Assembly (NCBI RefSeq): GCF_013170805.1
Contig: NZ_CP051293.1
Coordinates: 1,928,001 to 1,992,000, forward strand
DNA from: Mesorhizobium sp. NZP2077
GTDB taxonomy: Bacteria; Pseudomonadota; Alphaproteobacteria; Rhizobiales; Rhizobiaceae
Direction: 5' to 3'
DNA: 64,000 nucleotides
The translations under genes were made by a program, and so were the position numbers. The first letter of the stretch is position 1. Each line of letters begins with the position of its first letter. Of the stretch, positions 22,303 through 30,453 are shown piece after piece. Below the pieces are notes generated by a model. It was not told the DNA's origin. It searched no databases and saw only the letters and a list, made by a program, of their open reading frames with translations.

Positions 22303-23271
22303 ATGGGCGAAACCTTCGATCTCAGGGGCAAGCGGGTATTCGTGGCCGGGCATCGCGGCATGGTCGGTTCGGCCATCGTGCGCAGGCTGGCTGCCGAGGA
22401 TTGCGAGATCCTGACGGCGACGCGCGCCGAGCTTGATCTCCTGGATCAGGCTGGTGTGCGGCGCTGGATGGCCGATCGTCGGCCGGATGCCGTGGTGATG
22501 GCGGCGGCCAAGGTCGGCGGCATCCTGGCGAATGATCGGTTTCCGGCCGATTTCCTGTATGACAATGTCGTCGTGCAGACCAATCTCATCGAGGGGGCCT
22601 TTCGCGCCGAAGTGGGCAAATTCCTGTTCCTCGGTTCGTCCTGCATCTATCCGAAATTCGCGCCGCAGCCGATTTCCGAGGACGCCCTGCTGACTGGTGC
22701 GCTCGAACCAACCAATGAATGGTATGCGATCGCCAAGATCGCCGGGCTGAAACTATGCCAGGCCTACCGGCGCCAATACGGCGTCGACTACATCTCTGCG
22801 ATGCCAACCAATCTTTACGGTCCAGGTGACAATTTCCATCTTGAATCCAGTCACGTCGTACCCGCGTTGATGCGCAAGGCACATGAAGCCAAGCTGGCCG
22901 GTCGCAAGACGCTGACAGTGTGGGGAACGGGCACGCCGATGCGTGAGTTCCTGTATGTCGACGATGCGGCCGATGCCCTGATCTGCCTGCTTAAAACCTA
23001 CAGCAGCGACAGCCATGTCAATGTCGGCTCGGGTCAGGATATCACCATTGCCGAATTGGCCAGAACGGTCGCCTCGATCGTCGGCGGAGACGTGGAGATT
23101 GTGTTCGATACGACCAAGCCGGACGGCACACCGCGCAAGCTGCTGGACGTGACGCGGCTGTTTGCCACCGGCTGGCGCCCGCGCTATTCGCTGCGCAAGG
23201 GACTGGAACAGACAAATGAATGGTTTCTCCGCCACGTTGAAAAGGGCGATGTCCGGCTCGGAGCCGCGTGA
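22303..23271 (+). CDS. fcl: GDP-L-fucose synthase (GDP-4-keto-6-deoxymannose epimerase/reductase)
   Basis: 322 residues from ATG 22303. An SDR-type epimerase with the NADP motif GHRGMVGSAIVRRL at about residues 14-27, the catalytic serine in FLGSSCIYPK (about 108) and the YxxxK pair in NEWYAIAKIAG (about 137). It makes GDP-L-fucose from GDP-4-keto-6-deoxy-D-mannose for polysaccharide or Nod-factor-type glycoconjugates. The partner GDP-mannose 4,6-dehydratase is not in the window. It overlaps or abuts the glycosyltransferase-like gene that follows. Confidence 0.93.
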   Translation: MGETFDLRGKRVFVAGHRGMVGSAIVRRLAAEDCEILTATRAELDLLDQAGVRRWMADRRPDAVVMAAAKVGGILANDRFPADFLYDNVVVQTNLIEGAFRAEVGKFLFLGSSCIYPKFAPQPISEDALLTGALEPTNEWYAIAKIAGLKLCQAYRRQYGVDYISAMPTNLYGPGDNFHLESSHVVPALMRKAHEAKLAGRKTLTVWGTGTPMREFLYVDDAADALICLLKTYSSDSHVNVGSGQDITIAELARTVASIVGGDVEIVFDTTKPDGTPRKLLDVTRLFATGWRPRYSLRKGLEQTNEWFLRHVEKGDVRLGAA

Positions 23272-24700
23272 CGACAGATCGATGTTGATTGTCGCCAACA
23301 GGATCGACGGGCTCGGCGGCCGCCTGTTTGCTATGGCCAACGCCAAGTCCCTTGCCGACCGACTCGGCTACCGGTTTGGCTTCACCTGGAACAGCAGGGA
23401 TATCACCGACCAGGACTCCCATACCGTCGACGTGGTCGGGAAAATCTTCTCCGGCGACTTCATCGAGAAGCACTGGCTGGGCGAGAAGATCAAGGCTGCC
23501 GAGTTCGGCGTTCTTGGCGGCTCCGCTTTCGCGCCGTCGGACCTTGAAGCGGTTGCAAGATCGGGAAAGCTGCGCGGCTGGATCTGCGACGATTTCGGCG
23601 TTCTCGATTTCTTCCGCGACGAGGGTGTCCGACCAGCCCCATCCGAAGCGCTGCAGGCCTTCGGCTTCTCGCCGGCCGTGCGGCAGGCGCTGGATGCCGC
23701 CGGCAAATGCCGGTTCCCCGGTCCGATGGCCGCCTTGCATCTTCGCAGTGGCGACATTGTCTATGGTCAATATCGCAAAAGGCTGGTTTTCGCCGACAAG
23801 GTCATCCCTTCGACCTTGGCCAGGGCTGTCGTGGCGGAACTCTCGTCGAAGGGCATGACGACGCTTCTTGTCGGCCAGGATCGCGCGACGGTCGACTATG
23901 TCAGCGGGCAAACCGGAGCGCTGCGAACCGACGATTTCGGCGCCGCGGCCTTCAAGGGGGAGGAGGCCCTCAGCGCATTCTTCGAGATGGCGCTGATGGC
24001 AAGGTGCCAGCAGATTTATGCCGGCAACAGCATCTACGCGGTGGTGGCGTCCGTCATGGGCGAGGTCCCATGCCTGGGCATCAGTGCGTTGTTCGACAAG
24101 CAGCGCGCGGCGGAACTCATCATGGAGGAATTGCAGGCGCATCAAGCCGATTACCATCCTCTCGAGGCCGCCTTTGGCTACCAATGGGCTTTTCTGTCGC
24201 AGGAAGACGAGATCGCTCCGGCGCAAGCGAGGGAATTGCTGGGAAAAGCCGGGGCATTGGATCCGGAAAACGACGTCTACGATCTGAAGATGGCGGCGTC
24301 CCATTTCCACGAAGGCAACTATCCAGCCGGCGAGGCCATCCTGAAATCGCTGATGATCGGCCAATCCCGACTGCGCTCTAAAATTCCACTGCGGATGATG
24401 GGCGCCCTCGCCGGCCGGGTTGGCGGTGGTCTTACCATGGCCAAAGACCTGGAGGTCTTTTTCGCTGCGGCAAGAGCGGGCCACCCCTATGCCATGGCTT
24501 GCGCGGCCTACATCCTGCTCGAAGTGCTGGAAGACAGAAAGTCGGCGGTTGAGATGGCGGCAAGGTTGGTAAAGGTCGAGCCGGGAAATCCGATCTTCAG
24601 GAGGGTCAGACGGCGAATTCGCCTGGGGAAGAAGCCGCAATCCGGCCGGCTGGCGAGGGCAAGATGGCGGCTCGGCCGGTTGCGGCCGCCCTGGCTCTGA
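23249..24700 (+). CDS. Putative fucosyltransferase-like glycosyltransferase with C-terminal repeat helices
   Basis: About 483 residues. The N-terminus LIVANRIDGLGGRLFAMANAKSLADRLG resembles the donor-domain start of alpha-1,2/1,6 fucosyltransferases (G-x-G-x-R-L-x-x-x-x-A). A central ALHLRSGDIVYG (about residue 165) has the HxRxGD motif of these enzymes, whose arginine binds GDP-fucose. The last 150 residues look like TPR/Sel1-type helical repeats. The start is uncertain: ATG 23249 has GAAAAGGG upstream and overlaps fcl; ATG 23282 just after the fcl stop is an alternative. Proximity to GDP-fucose synthase supports fucosyl transfer, but the assignment is inferred. Confidence 0.62.
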   Translation: MSGSEPRDDRSMLIVANRIDGLGGRLFAMANAKSLADRLGYRFGFTWNSRDITDQDSHTVDVVGKIFSGDFIEKHWLGEKIKAAEFGVLGGSAFAPSDLEAVARSGKLRGWICDDFGVLDFFRDEGVRPAPSEALQAFGFSPAVRQALDAAGKCRFPGPMAALHLRSGDIVYGQYRKRLVFADKVIPSTLARAVVAELSSKGMTTLLVGQDRATVDYVSGQTGALRTDDFGAAAFKGEEALSAFFEMALMARCQQIYAGNSIYAVVASVMGEVPCLGISALFDKQRAAELIMEELQAHQADYHPLEAAFGYQWAFLSQEDEIAPAQARELLGKAGALDPENDVYDLKMAASHFHEGNYPAGEAILKSLMIGQSRLRSKIPLRMMGALAGRVGGGLTMAKDLEVFFAAARAGHPYAMACAAYILLEVLEDRKSAVEMAARLVKVEPGNPIFRRVRRRIRLGKKPQSGRLARARWRLGRLRPPWL

Positions 24701-24788
24701 GTCCTGATCGAGCATATCAGGGGGATCGGCGTCGTGAGGCAGGCCTGCGCTCGGTCAACTAATACAGGGAAATAGAGGTTTGTCTGGA

Positions 24789-24863
24789 TGGTGGGCGTGA
24801 CAGGGATTGAACCTGTGACCCCTGCAATGTCAATGCAGTGCTCTCCCGCTGAGCTACACGCCC
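24789..24863 (-). tRNA. tRNA-Val (anticodon GAC)
   Basis: 75 nt including an encoded CCA. The acceptor stem GGGCGTG/CACGCCC, D-arm with AGCTCAGCGGGAGAGC, anticodon stem CTGCA/TGCAG around loop TTGACAT (anticodon GAC) and T-loop GGTTCAATCCC are all intact. It reads GUC/GUU valine codons. Located alone between the glycosyltransferase gene and cpdR. Confidence 0.96.
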
Positions 24864-24876
24864 ATCCGAAGCCGCG

Positions 24877-24905
24877 CATACACCATTTTTGGTTCGGCGC
24901 GTCAA
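24877..24905 (-). promoter_or_regulatory. Sigma-70-type promoter for tRNA-Val
   Basis: On the minus strand TTGACG (24900-24905) and TGTATG (24877-24882) separated by 17 bases, ending 13 bases before the tRNA 5' end. The spacing and -35 box match the housekeeping consensus. Confidence 0.7.
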
Positions 24906-24968
24906 TAGCGAGAAAAAGGAAAGAAGGCGTCGTCTCGCCGCAGCTGCGATGCCTTTGCGGAAGGCGGC

Positions 24969-25331
24969 TCAGGCCGCCTGCAGCATCTTCTCGACCTCGT
25001 TGACGAGGTCGCGCAGGTGGAAGGGCTTCGACAGCACCTTGGCGTCTTTCGGCGCCTTGGAATCCGGGTTCAACGCAACGGCGGCGAAACCGGTGATGAA
25101 CATGACCTTGAGGTCGGGATCGATCTCGGTGGCGCGACGCGCCAGCTCGATGCCGTCCATCTCCGGCATAACGATGTCGGTCAACAGCAGCGAGAACGGT
25201 TCCTCGCGCAGTCGCTCATAGGCGCTGGCGCCATTGTCGAAATCGCTGACCTGGTAGCCGGCGCGTTCCAGCGCCTTGACGAGGAACCGACGCATATCGT
25301 CGTCGTCTTCCGCCAGAAGAATGCGTGCCAT
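24969..25331 (-). CDS. cpdR: Response regulator CpdR (ClpXP adaptor/localisation factor)
   Basis: 120 residues: a single receiver domain with the acidic pocket EDDDD at residues 8-12, phosphoacceptor Asp52 in LTDIVMPEMDG, and the conserved KPF lysine near 101; no output domain. The sequence matches the CpdR lineage of alphaproteobacteria, in which the unphosphorylated form primes ClpXP for cell-cycle-regulated proteolysis and the CckA-ChpT relay phosphorylates it. The downstream tRNA is separately transcribed. Confidence 0.93.
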   Translation of the reverse strand: MARILLAEDDDDMRRFLVKALERAGYQVSDFDNGASAYERLREEPFSLLLTDIVMPEMDGIELARRATEIDPDLKVMFITGFAAVALNPDSKAPKDAKVLSKPFHLRDLVNEVEKMLQAA

Positions 25332-25419
25332 GATATCCCGTCCGAATCACCCGCCCGAGCCTGCCGCCCGGGCAGCCCGTTAACCATCCTGTATATGAGG
25401 AGGTGACGGTAAACATCAA

Positions 25420-26436
25420 GTGAACGCGGCGAAGCATTATCCGCATTTGGCAAGGCCATGTGCACGGCGAAATGCTGGACATGCGGCCAGCAAGGTGGCA
25501 CTTTCATACCATGATGCACTGGTGTTTTCGGGTTCGTTCAAATTGAAGACGGCAGCCGAGGATTTTTCGGTCGTTCCACCCTTCGAAATCCGATCGGGCG
25601 CCGAGCAGCGCGTACCCTTCCTGTTCAACTCGCCGCATAGCGGCCGCTACTATCCTGAGCGATTCCTCGCCATGGCGAGGCTCGATCGCAACGCCATCCG
25701 GCGCTCCGAGGATTGCTACGTCGACGAACTGTTCGGCGGCGCCGTGGCGTTGGGCGCGCCGATGCTGGCGGCGAATTTCCCGCGCGCCTATCTCGACGTG
25801 AACCGCGAGCCGTGGGAACTCGACCCGCGCATGTTCGCCGAACCGGTGCCGTCCTTCTGCAACATCCGGTCGGCGCGGGTGGCAGGCGGCCTGGGCACCG
25901 TGCCCAAGCTGGTGGGCGAAGGGCTCGACATCTATTCCGGCCGCTTGCCGCTGGCCGAAGCCGTTGCCCGCATCGAGGCCGTCTACAAGCCCTATCACGA
26001 AACGCTGAAGCGGCTTTTGACCAGAACCCATGCCCGGTTCGGCTTTGCCGTGCTAATCGATTGCCATTCGATGCCGGCAAGCATCCGTGTCGGCGACAGC
26101 GGCGTGCGGCCGGACTTCATCATCGGCGACCGTTTCGGCATTTCGGCCACCGCGGCCCTGACCGAGACCGCGATCGGCCTGCTGACCGCGATGGGCTATA
26201 CCGTCGCTCACAACAAGCCCTATGCCGGTGGCTTCATCACCGAGCACTATGGCCGCCCGGCGCGCCATCTGCATGCACTGCAGATCGAGGTCAATCGCGG
26301 GCTCTACATGAATGAGCGGACCTTCGAGAAGGCTGCCGGCTTCGACGCGCTGGCCGACGATCTGACGCGATTTTCAGCGGATCTGATGGCAATGCCTGAC
26401 CATCACTTCGTCGATCTGCCGCTGGCCGCGGAGTGA
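25420..26436 (+). CDS. N-formylglutamate amidohydrolase family protein
   Basis: Up to 338 residues. The zinc-binding pattern of the family is present: FNSPHSGRYYP (about residue 70), the VDELFGG glutamate/aspartate segment and the VLIDCHSMP motif (about 212). Members hydrolyse N-formyl-L-glutamate or related N-acyl amino acids at the end of histidine degradation. The GTG start at 25420 has AGGAGG upstream but at an unusually long 16-base spacing, and homologues begin close to the PPFEIR segment, so a later start such as GTG 25522 is possible. The annotated N-terminus is therefore tentative. Confidence 0.85.
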   Translation: MNAAKHYPHLARPCARRNAGHAASKVALSYHDALVFSGSFKLKTAAEDFSVVPPFEIRSGAEQRVPFLFNSPHSGRYYPERFLAMARLDRNAIRRSEDCYVDELFGGAVALGAPMLAANFPRAYLDVNREPWELDPRMFAEPVPSFCNIRSARVAGGLGTVPKLVGEGLDIYSGRLPLAEAVARIEAVYKPYHETLKRLLTRTHARFGFAVLIDCHSMPASIRVGDSGVRPDFIIGDRFGISATAALTETAIGLLTAMGYTVAHNKPYAGGFITEHYGRPARHLHALQIEVNRGLYMNERTFEKAAGFDALADDLTRFSADLMAMPDHHFVDLPLAAE

Positions 26437-26462
26437 AATAGCCGGCCCGAAGAGCAAGGCGT

Positions 26463-26495
26463 AAAAAAAGACCGCATCGTTTGCACGATACGGTC
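26463..26495 (-). terminator. Intrinsic terminator of the candidate sRNA
   Basis: On the minus strand an 11-bp stem with one mismatch (26470-26480 with 26485-26495, loop of 4) is followed by seven T (26463-26469). No minus-strand protein gene lies upstream, which is what points to a small RNA. Confidence 0.85.
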
Positions 26496-26547
26496 GAAGT
26501 CTAGGGAGGAAACGCCCAAGGAGGGCATGGACAGGAAAAGCTGTCCG
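26463..26547 (-). ncRNA. Candidate trans-acting small RNA with anti-Shine-Dalgarno loops (alpha-r14-like)
   Basis: About 85 nt, defined by a sigma-70-like promoter on one side and an intrinsic terminator on the other. From 5' to 3' on the minus strand: hairpin 1 (26529-26546, stem GGACAG/CTGTCC), hairpin 2 (26512-26528) whose loop is UCCUU, a single-stranded UUUCCUCCC segment (26504-26512), then the terminator. Exposed CCUCC motifs that can pair with ribosome binding sites are the hallmark of the alpha-r14 (NfeR1) sRNA family of rhizobia and of the similar CUCCUCCC RNAs of other alphaproteobacteria. The family name is inference; the promoter, structure and terminator are visible. No open reading frame of note lies in it. 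Confidence 0.68.
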
Positions 26548-26553
26548 AGGTCG

Positions 26554-26581
26554 AGGGTATTGTGCGGTGCACAAATGTCAA
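26554..26581 (-). promoter_or_regulatory. Promoter of the candidate sRNA
   Basis: On the minus strand TTGACA (26576-26581, a perfect -35 with the rhizobial CTTGACA extension) and TACCCT (26554-26559) separated by 16 bases. Predicted transcription start is near 26547. Confidence 0.62.
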
Positions 26582-26750
26582 GCGACCTTCAGGCTTTTTT
26601 AATTCAGAGTGATGTGGAAATTGCGTTTCGGTGACATTGATGTGACATTTGGGCAACAGCTGTCGCGACGAATAAATCGATAAACAGGCTTGTTTTGGCG
26701 GGAAAGTGTCGGCAGAGCCCGGTGGGCACTCTGCAATGCGGGAGAATCAG

Positions 26751-27524
26751 TTGGACGTCAGCATCGATTTCATGCGCCGGATCGCGCAAGCGGCAGCGGC
26801 CGAGACCTTGCCGCGCTTTCGCGCCCAGGGTGCCGTGGCCAACAAGGAAAAGGGCAGTTTCGACCCGGTCACGGAAGCTGATCGCGAGGCCGAACGCGTC
26901 ATCCGGGCGCTGATATCGGCCGAGTATCCCGACCATGGCATTCTCGGCGAGGAGCATGGCAGCGAGAACATCTCCAGCCGGCATGTCTGGGTGATCGACC
27001 CGATCGACGGCACGCGCGCTTTCATCTCCGGCCTGCCGGTGTGGGGGACGCTGGTCGGGCTGACGGTCGACGGCGACGCCGTCGCCGGCATGATGGCGCA
27101 GCCCTTCACCGGCGAATTGTTCTATGCCAACGCCTCGGGCTCGCACTATGAGGGGCCGGGCGGACCGCGCAAGCTTTCGACCCGCAAGACAACAAAGCTC
27201 GACGAGGCGACGTTGTTCACCACGACGCCGGCGCTGTACAAGGGCGAGGCGCGCACGCGCTATGACGCGTTCGAGAAACAGGTCCAGCTCGCCCGCTACG
27301 GCGCCGATTGCTATGCCTTCGCCATGATCGCCTCGGGAAGCGTCGACATTGTCGCCGATCCCGGTCTGAAGCCCTACGACATCGTGGCGCTGATCCCGAT
27401 CATCGAGAAGGCCGGTGGCGTCATCACCACCTTCGATGGCGGGCCGGCGGAAAAGGGCGGCGATGTGCTGGCGGCGGCGACGCCGGAGCTTCATGCGGCC
27501 GCCATGGCTGCCCTGCGCGGCTGA
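26751..27524 (+). CDS. hisN: Inositol monophosphatase family protein, probable histidinol-phosphatase
   Basis: 257 residues. The IMPase fold metal-binding motifs are GEEHGSEN (about residue 64) and IDPIDGTRAFISGLPVWG (about 80), with the second-site ADPGLKPYDIVALIPIIEKAGG near 202. The FISGLP variant is typical of the HisN-type histidinol-phosphate phosphatases used by many Rhizobiales. I favour a TTG start at 26751, five bases after GGGAGA; ATG 26736 is an alternative giving five more residues. The function assignment rests on family resemblance. Confidence 0.85.
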   Translation: MDVSIDFMRRIAQAAAAETLPRFRAQGAVANKEKGSFDPVTEADREAERVIRALISAEYPDHGILGEEHGSENISSRHVWVIDPIDGTRAFISGLPVWGTLVGLTVDGDAVAGMMAQPFTGELFYANASGSHYEGPGGPRKLSTRKTTKLDEATLFTTTPALYKGEARTRYDAFEKQVQLARYGADCYAFAMIASGSVDIVADPGLKPYDIVALIPIIEKAGGVITTFDGGPAEKGGDVLAAATPELHAAAMAALRG

Positions 27525-27536
27525 CATTTCCCCACT

Positions 27537-28367
27537 TCAGCGCGATCTGATCGAGCGCTGGAACTCCGCCGGCGTGCGTCCGTAAATCTGTCTGAACGAC
27601 GCACTGAAATGGCTGTGGCTGGAAAAGCCGAGGTCCATGCCCAGCGTGGTCAGATTGTCGTAGCGGCCGAGCAGATCGAGTGCGCGCGCCAGCCGCAGGC
27701 GCAGATGATAGCGATAGAGCGGCATGGCCTCGACCTGCTGGAACATTTGCGTCAGATAGACCGGCGAAACGCCGACCTCGGCGGCAATCTCGGCCAGCGT
27801 CCAGCGCCGCGACAGGTCCGACGCCAGCACGAGCTTGGCGCGGTCGACCAGTTTTTGCCGCCCGGGGCTGGCGCCCGCGACATGCGAGGTGCGCTCGCCG
27901 AGCGAGCGCCGCACCAGCGTAAGCGCCAGCGTCTCGGCCTCCAGCGTTTCGGCGACATTGCGGCTCAGGCTGTGGCGCAGCAGTGCCACCAAGGCCTGCG
28001 CGCGGGGATCGATGCGCCGGCGCTGGCGACGAAACGCCAAGCGGTCGCCGGCGCGCAACTGCTCCTTAGGCGCCAACTCGCGCAATTGGCCTGCCTCGAT
28101 GACGAGATCGAGGCAGGCGTCGCCGCCCTCGACGGGGTGGCTGACCTGGTAGGCCTCAGCCTCATTGAAGAACAGCAGCTGATTGGCTTCCGCGACGGCG
28201 TCGTTGCGGCCGACATGGCGCACGAAGACGCCGCGATAGGGGAACACCAGATGCGTGGCCGACGTGCATTCCTCGTCGCTCCTGTGCCGGCATTCGCCGC
28301 TGCAGACGACCTCCCGCACCTTGACGATGCCGGTATCGAGAAGCGGCAGAACCGTGAATTGCGACAT
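27537..28367 (-). CDS. AraC-family transcriptional regulator
   Basis: 276 residues from ATG 28367. The C-terminal 100 residues hold the double helix-turn-helix: WTLAEIAAEVGVSPVYLTQMFQQ and LTTLGMDLGFSSHSHFSASFRQIYGRTPAEFQ. The N-terminal part looks like a cupin-type sensor domain (LVFPYRGVFVRHVG) and contains a CSGECRHRSDEEC cysteine cluster near residue 22 that could bind a metal or sense redox. Convergent with hisN; the two stop codons are 12 bases apart. The target genes are unknown. Confidence 0.9.
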   Translation of the reverse strand: MSQFTVLPLLDTGIVKVREVVCSGECRHRSDEECTSATHLVFPYRGVFVRHVGRNDAVAEANQLLFFNEAEAYQVSHPVEGGDACLDLVIEAGQLRELAPKEQLRAGDRLAFRRQRRRIDPRAQALVALLRHSLSRNVAETLEAETLALTLVRRSLGERTSHVAGASPGRQKLVDRAKLVLASDLSRRWTLAEIAAEVGVSPVYLTQMFQQVEAMPLYRYHLRLRLARALDLLGRYDNLTTLGMDLGFSSHSHFSASFRQIYGRTPAEFQRSIRSR

Positions 28368-28480
28368 AGCCACTGTGCTCTTCCCCCCGTGCCGGAAAGT
28401 TCCGGGCGCAAGGGGCATTCTACGCAATCGGCCTGCCCAGTCCTGTCAGGAGACTTCTCGGCAAGCGCTGCTCAATCCAG

Positions 28481-28520
28481 AAAAAGCAGTTCACCATTTC
28501 ATGGAACCGGCGAACTGCTT
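28481..28520 (-). terminator. Intrinsic terminator of the CxxC/DUF1127 gene pair
   Basis: A 9-bp stem AAGCAGTTC/GAACTGCTT with a nested CCAT/ATGG hairpin; on the minus strand it is followed by TTTTTC (A5 at 28481-28485). It lies 60 bases after the DUF1127 stop. Confidence 0.78.
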
Positions 28521-28533
28521 CTGCATTTGTTTT

Positions 28534-28583
28534 GACGCAATTCCCGGGGGGAAACCGCTTCACACTTTTCCCGGAGTTGCTTT
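28534..28583. repeat. Dispersed intergenic hairpin repeat, copy 2
   Basis: Related to the element at 6305-6351: GCAATTCC at one end, GGAGTTGC at the other, and the shared core CGCTTCACACTTTTCC. It overlaps the stop codon of the DUF1127 gene, just as copy 1 abuts a stop codon. Confidence 0.7.
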
Positions 28584-28815
28584 AGCGCCGCCTGAATTCC
28601 GAATAGGCATCGCCGCGCGACAGACCGATGTCCTTGAGCTGTTCATCGGTCATTTCGAGCAAGGCAAGACGGCTTCGGCGTTTCTCCATCTGGCTGGCGA
28701 GCCATCTCGCCGCCGCGATGCACTGAGCGCGCAAGGCCGAAAGGATGGTTGTGGTGCGGGCTGGCGCCGGGACCTGGCCGGTCAGGCGTTGTGCCCCTGC
28801 GTGATCGGTGCGCAT
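28582..28815 (-). CDS. DUF1127 domain protein
   Basis: 77 residues. The last 45 contain the arginine-rich DUF1127 motif: EKRRSRLALLEMTDEQLKDIGLSRGDAYSEFRR. Such small proteins are abundant in Rhizobiales and in some species influence phosphate, arginine and RNA metabolism. It starts 3 bases after the stop of the CxxC small gene, so the two are cotranscribed. Confidence 0.88.
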   Translation of the reverse strand: MRTDHAGAQRLTGQVPAPARTTTILSALRAQCIAAARWLASQMEKRRSRLALLEMTDEQLKDIGLSRGDAYSEFRRR

Positions 28816-28818
28816 GGC

Positions 28819-28974
28819 TCAATCCTCACTCACGCCAGCCGCCGACACACCGGCCTCGTTCAGTGCCTGGGCGCATTCCTCGCAACAGACCTCGACGGTC
28901 TTGCCGCCGACCTTGACGCGGATCGGGTTGGCATCGAGCTGGCAATCGCAGGCGGCGCAGGTTTTCTCGGTCAT
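28819..28974 (-). CDS. Small CxxC metal-binding protein (TRASH/YHS-like)
   Basis: 51 residues from ATG 28974. Cysteines are arranged as CAACDC (about residues 5-10) and CCEEC (about 32-36), a two-knuckle arrangement similar to the TRASH/heavy-metal-binding fold in which cysteines coordinate Cu, Zn or another metal. The open frame extends upstream but that part is rich in Arg and without a ribosome binding site; GGAG lies about 10 bases before 28974. It is the first gene of the pair with DUF1127. Confidence 0.72.
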   Translation of the reverse strand: MTEKTCAACDCQLDANPIRVKVGGKTVEVCCEECAQALNEAGVSAAGVSED

Positions 28975-29129
28975 GCTCTCATCTCCATGGCGTTCAATTC
29001 GACGCATGCAGATGAGCATTCCGGGGCGGGCGCGGGCTGTCAGAATCTTTAGCAGTTTGTGTGCCATGGGCCGCTGCCGGCCGATCATCCTGACAACGGT
29101 GTGTCAGCTATGCCGGCCTCCGGTGCCGG

Positions 29130-30107
29130 TCAGGCCGTCGGGTCGTCGGAGCCGGGAATGAAGGCGTCGAAGGCAGCGAGGAATTGTTCGCGGTAGAGGT
29201 CGACTTCCTGCAGGATTTCGTGCTTGGAGCCGTCGATCATCAGCAGTGAACCGAGCCTCAGACTTCTGGCGTAGGCTTCGACCGCCTTGGTCGAGACGAC
29301 CTGGTCGGCGCCGGCGGCGATGATCAGCAAAGGCACCTGAATCCGGGCCATGAAATCGGGGTCGCTGACGGCTTCCGACGCCTTCGCCGCTGCCCGCAGC
29401 CAGCGGATCGTCGGCCCGCCAAGCGCCAGTTGCGGGTACTCTTCATAGATGCGGGTGTTGCGGCGGTAGCGCAGCGGATCCGACGTCACCTTGTTGACCT
29501 CGAAAGGTAGCGTCTGTCTCGGCCTTGGCCCCCAGGCGGCATAAAGTCGGCCAAGGCCCAAAAAACAGAAAAACGAACAGACGCGACGGACGGTGCTGAT
29601 CGAGACCGGCAGGTCGGGCAGGGTCAGGAACGGCGCGATCAGCACCATGCGCCGCACGCGATTCACCATGGACGGCGCGGCAAGCAGCGCGATCACCGCG
29701 CCGGCGGAATGGCCGAGGATGTAATACGGCCCGCGGCAATCCGGCAGCACGATCTCCTCGAAAAACTGTTCGAGGTCCGCTGTGTAGTCGCGGAAGCTTT
29801 TGACATAGCCGCGCTGGCGATCGCGGATCAGCCGGTCGGAATCGCCCTGGCCGCGCCAGTCGAGCGTGGCGACGCCAAAGCCCCGGGCGGCAAGGTCGCG
29901 GATGGTTTCGAAATATTTCTCGATGCACTCGTTGCGACCCGACAGCAGCACCACCGTGCCTCGCATCGGACGCTCCACTGCGCCGAACAGGCCATAGCGG
30001 ATCCTCTTGCGATCGCGCGTGACGCAGAAGCCGCCGGTGGCGTTTTCCGGTCGCGGATTGCCCTCGGTTTCGTGGAAAAGCGGCGTCTCGTGGAAAAGGT
30101 CCGTCAT
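29130..30107 (-). CDS. Alpha/beta hydrolase, lysophospholipase (PldB) family
   Basis: 325 residues from ATG 30107. The catalytic serine sits in GHSAGAVIALL (about residue 133), the acid in IIAAGADQVVS (about 258) and the histidine in DGSKHEILQE (about 289). LDWRGQGDSDR is the family strand-4 signature. There is no signal peptide, so a cytoplasmic or peripheral membrane location is likely. Monoacylglycerol or lysophospholipid is the usual substrate type; the exact one is unknown. Confidence 0.88.
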   Translation of the reverse strand: MTDLFHETPLFHETEGNPRPENATGGFCVTRDRKRIRYGLFGAVERPMRGTVVLLSGRNECIEKYFETIRDLAARGFGVATLDWRGQGDSDRLIRDRQRGYVKSFRDYTADLEQFFEEIVLPDCRGPYYILGHSAGAVIALLAAPSMVNRVRRMVLIAPFLTLPDLPVSISTVRRVCSFFCFLGLGRLYAAWGPRPRQTLPFEVNKVTSDPLRYRRNTRIYEEYPQLALGGPTIRWLRAAAKASEAVSDPDFMARIQVPLLIIAAGADQVVSTKAVEAYARSLRLGSLLMIDGSKHEILQEVDLYREQFLAAFDAFIPGSDDPTA

Positions 30108-30453
30108 TCGGCGCTTTGTGCTCGGCGTCTTCACGTGCCAGCCTGTCGTGGCTGGCCTCGCCCAAGGTGATAGACGCCAATGCATCAAAAGCAAAGCAAA
30201 TCCGGCCTATACCGGGACTGCAACGGGGGAAGGCCGGAAGCCGCTCGAAGGCGTGCTTCCGGCCCCTGTCGATCCGGGAGGAAGGGACGTTAACACCCGG
30301 TCGGCCTCGTCGCGGTACCTGTGTGACTCTGGTGCCGCCTGTCCTTGATCTTGAGGACACTCTAGCGCTGGCTGTCTGAACGCGCGCCGAAGCGCCGGTT
30401 CATCTGCCGTTCATCGAGGGGCAAGCCATTCCGTTTTTGCCGCCGGGCGAAAT
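30108..30453. other. Intergenic region between lysophospholipase-like gene and hsp20
   Basis: About 350 bases without a supportable gene. It holds one strong stem-loop (GGCCGGAAGC at 30232-30241 pairing with 30255-30264) and no T-run after it on either strand. The upstream promoter for the hydrolase presumably lies here but I cannot define it. Confidence 0.5.

Noticed and set aside
25397..25406. GAGGAGGTGA as the ribosome binding site that fixes the GTG 25420 start of the amidohydrolase
   Set aside because: Spacing of about 16 bases is too long to decide the start; kept as tentative only.
30232..30340. Possible second anti-Shine-Dalgarno sRNA (CCTTCCTCCC before a strong stem on the minus strand)
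   Set aside because: The stem is not followed by a T-run and no promoter could be found upstream on that strand.
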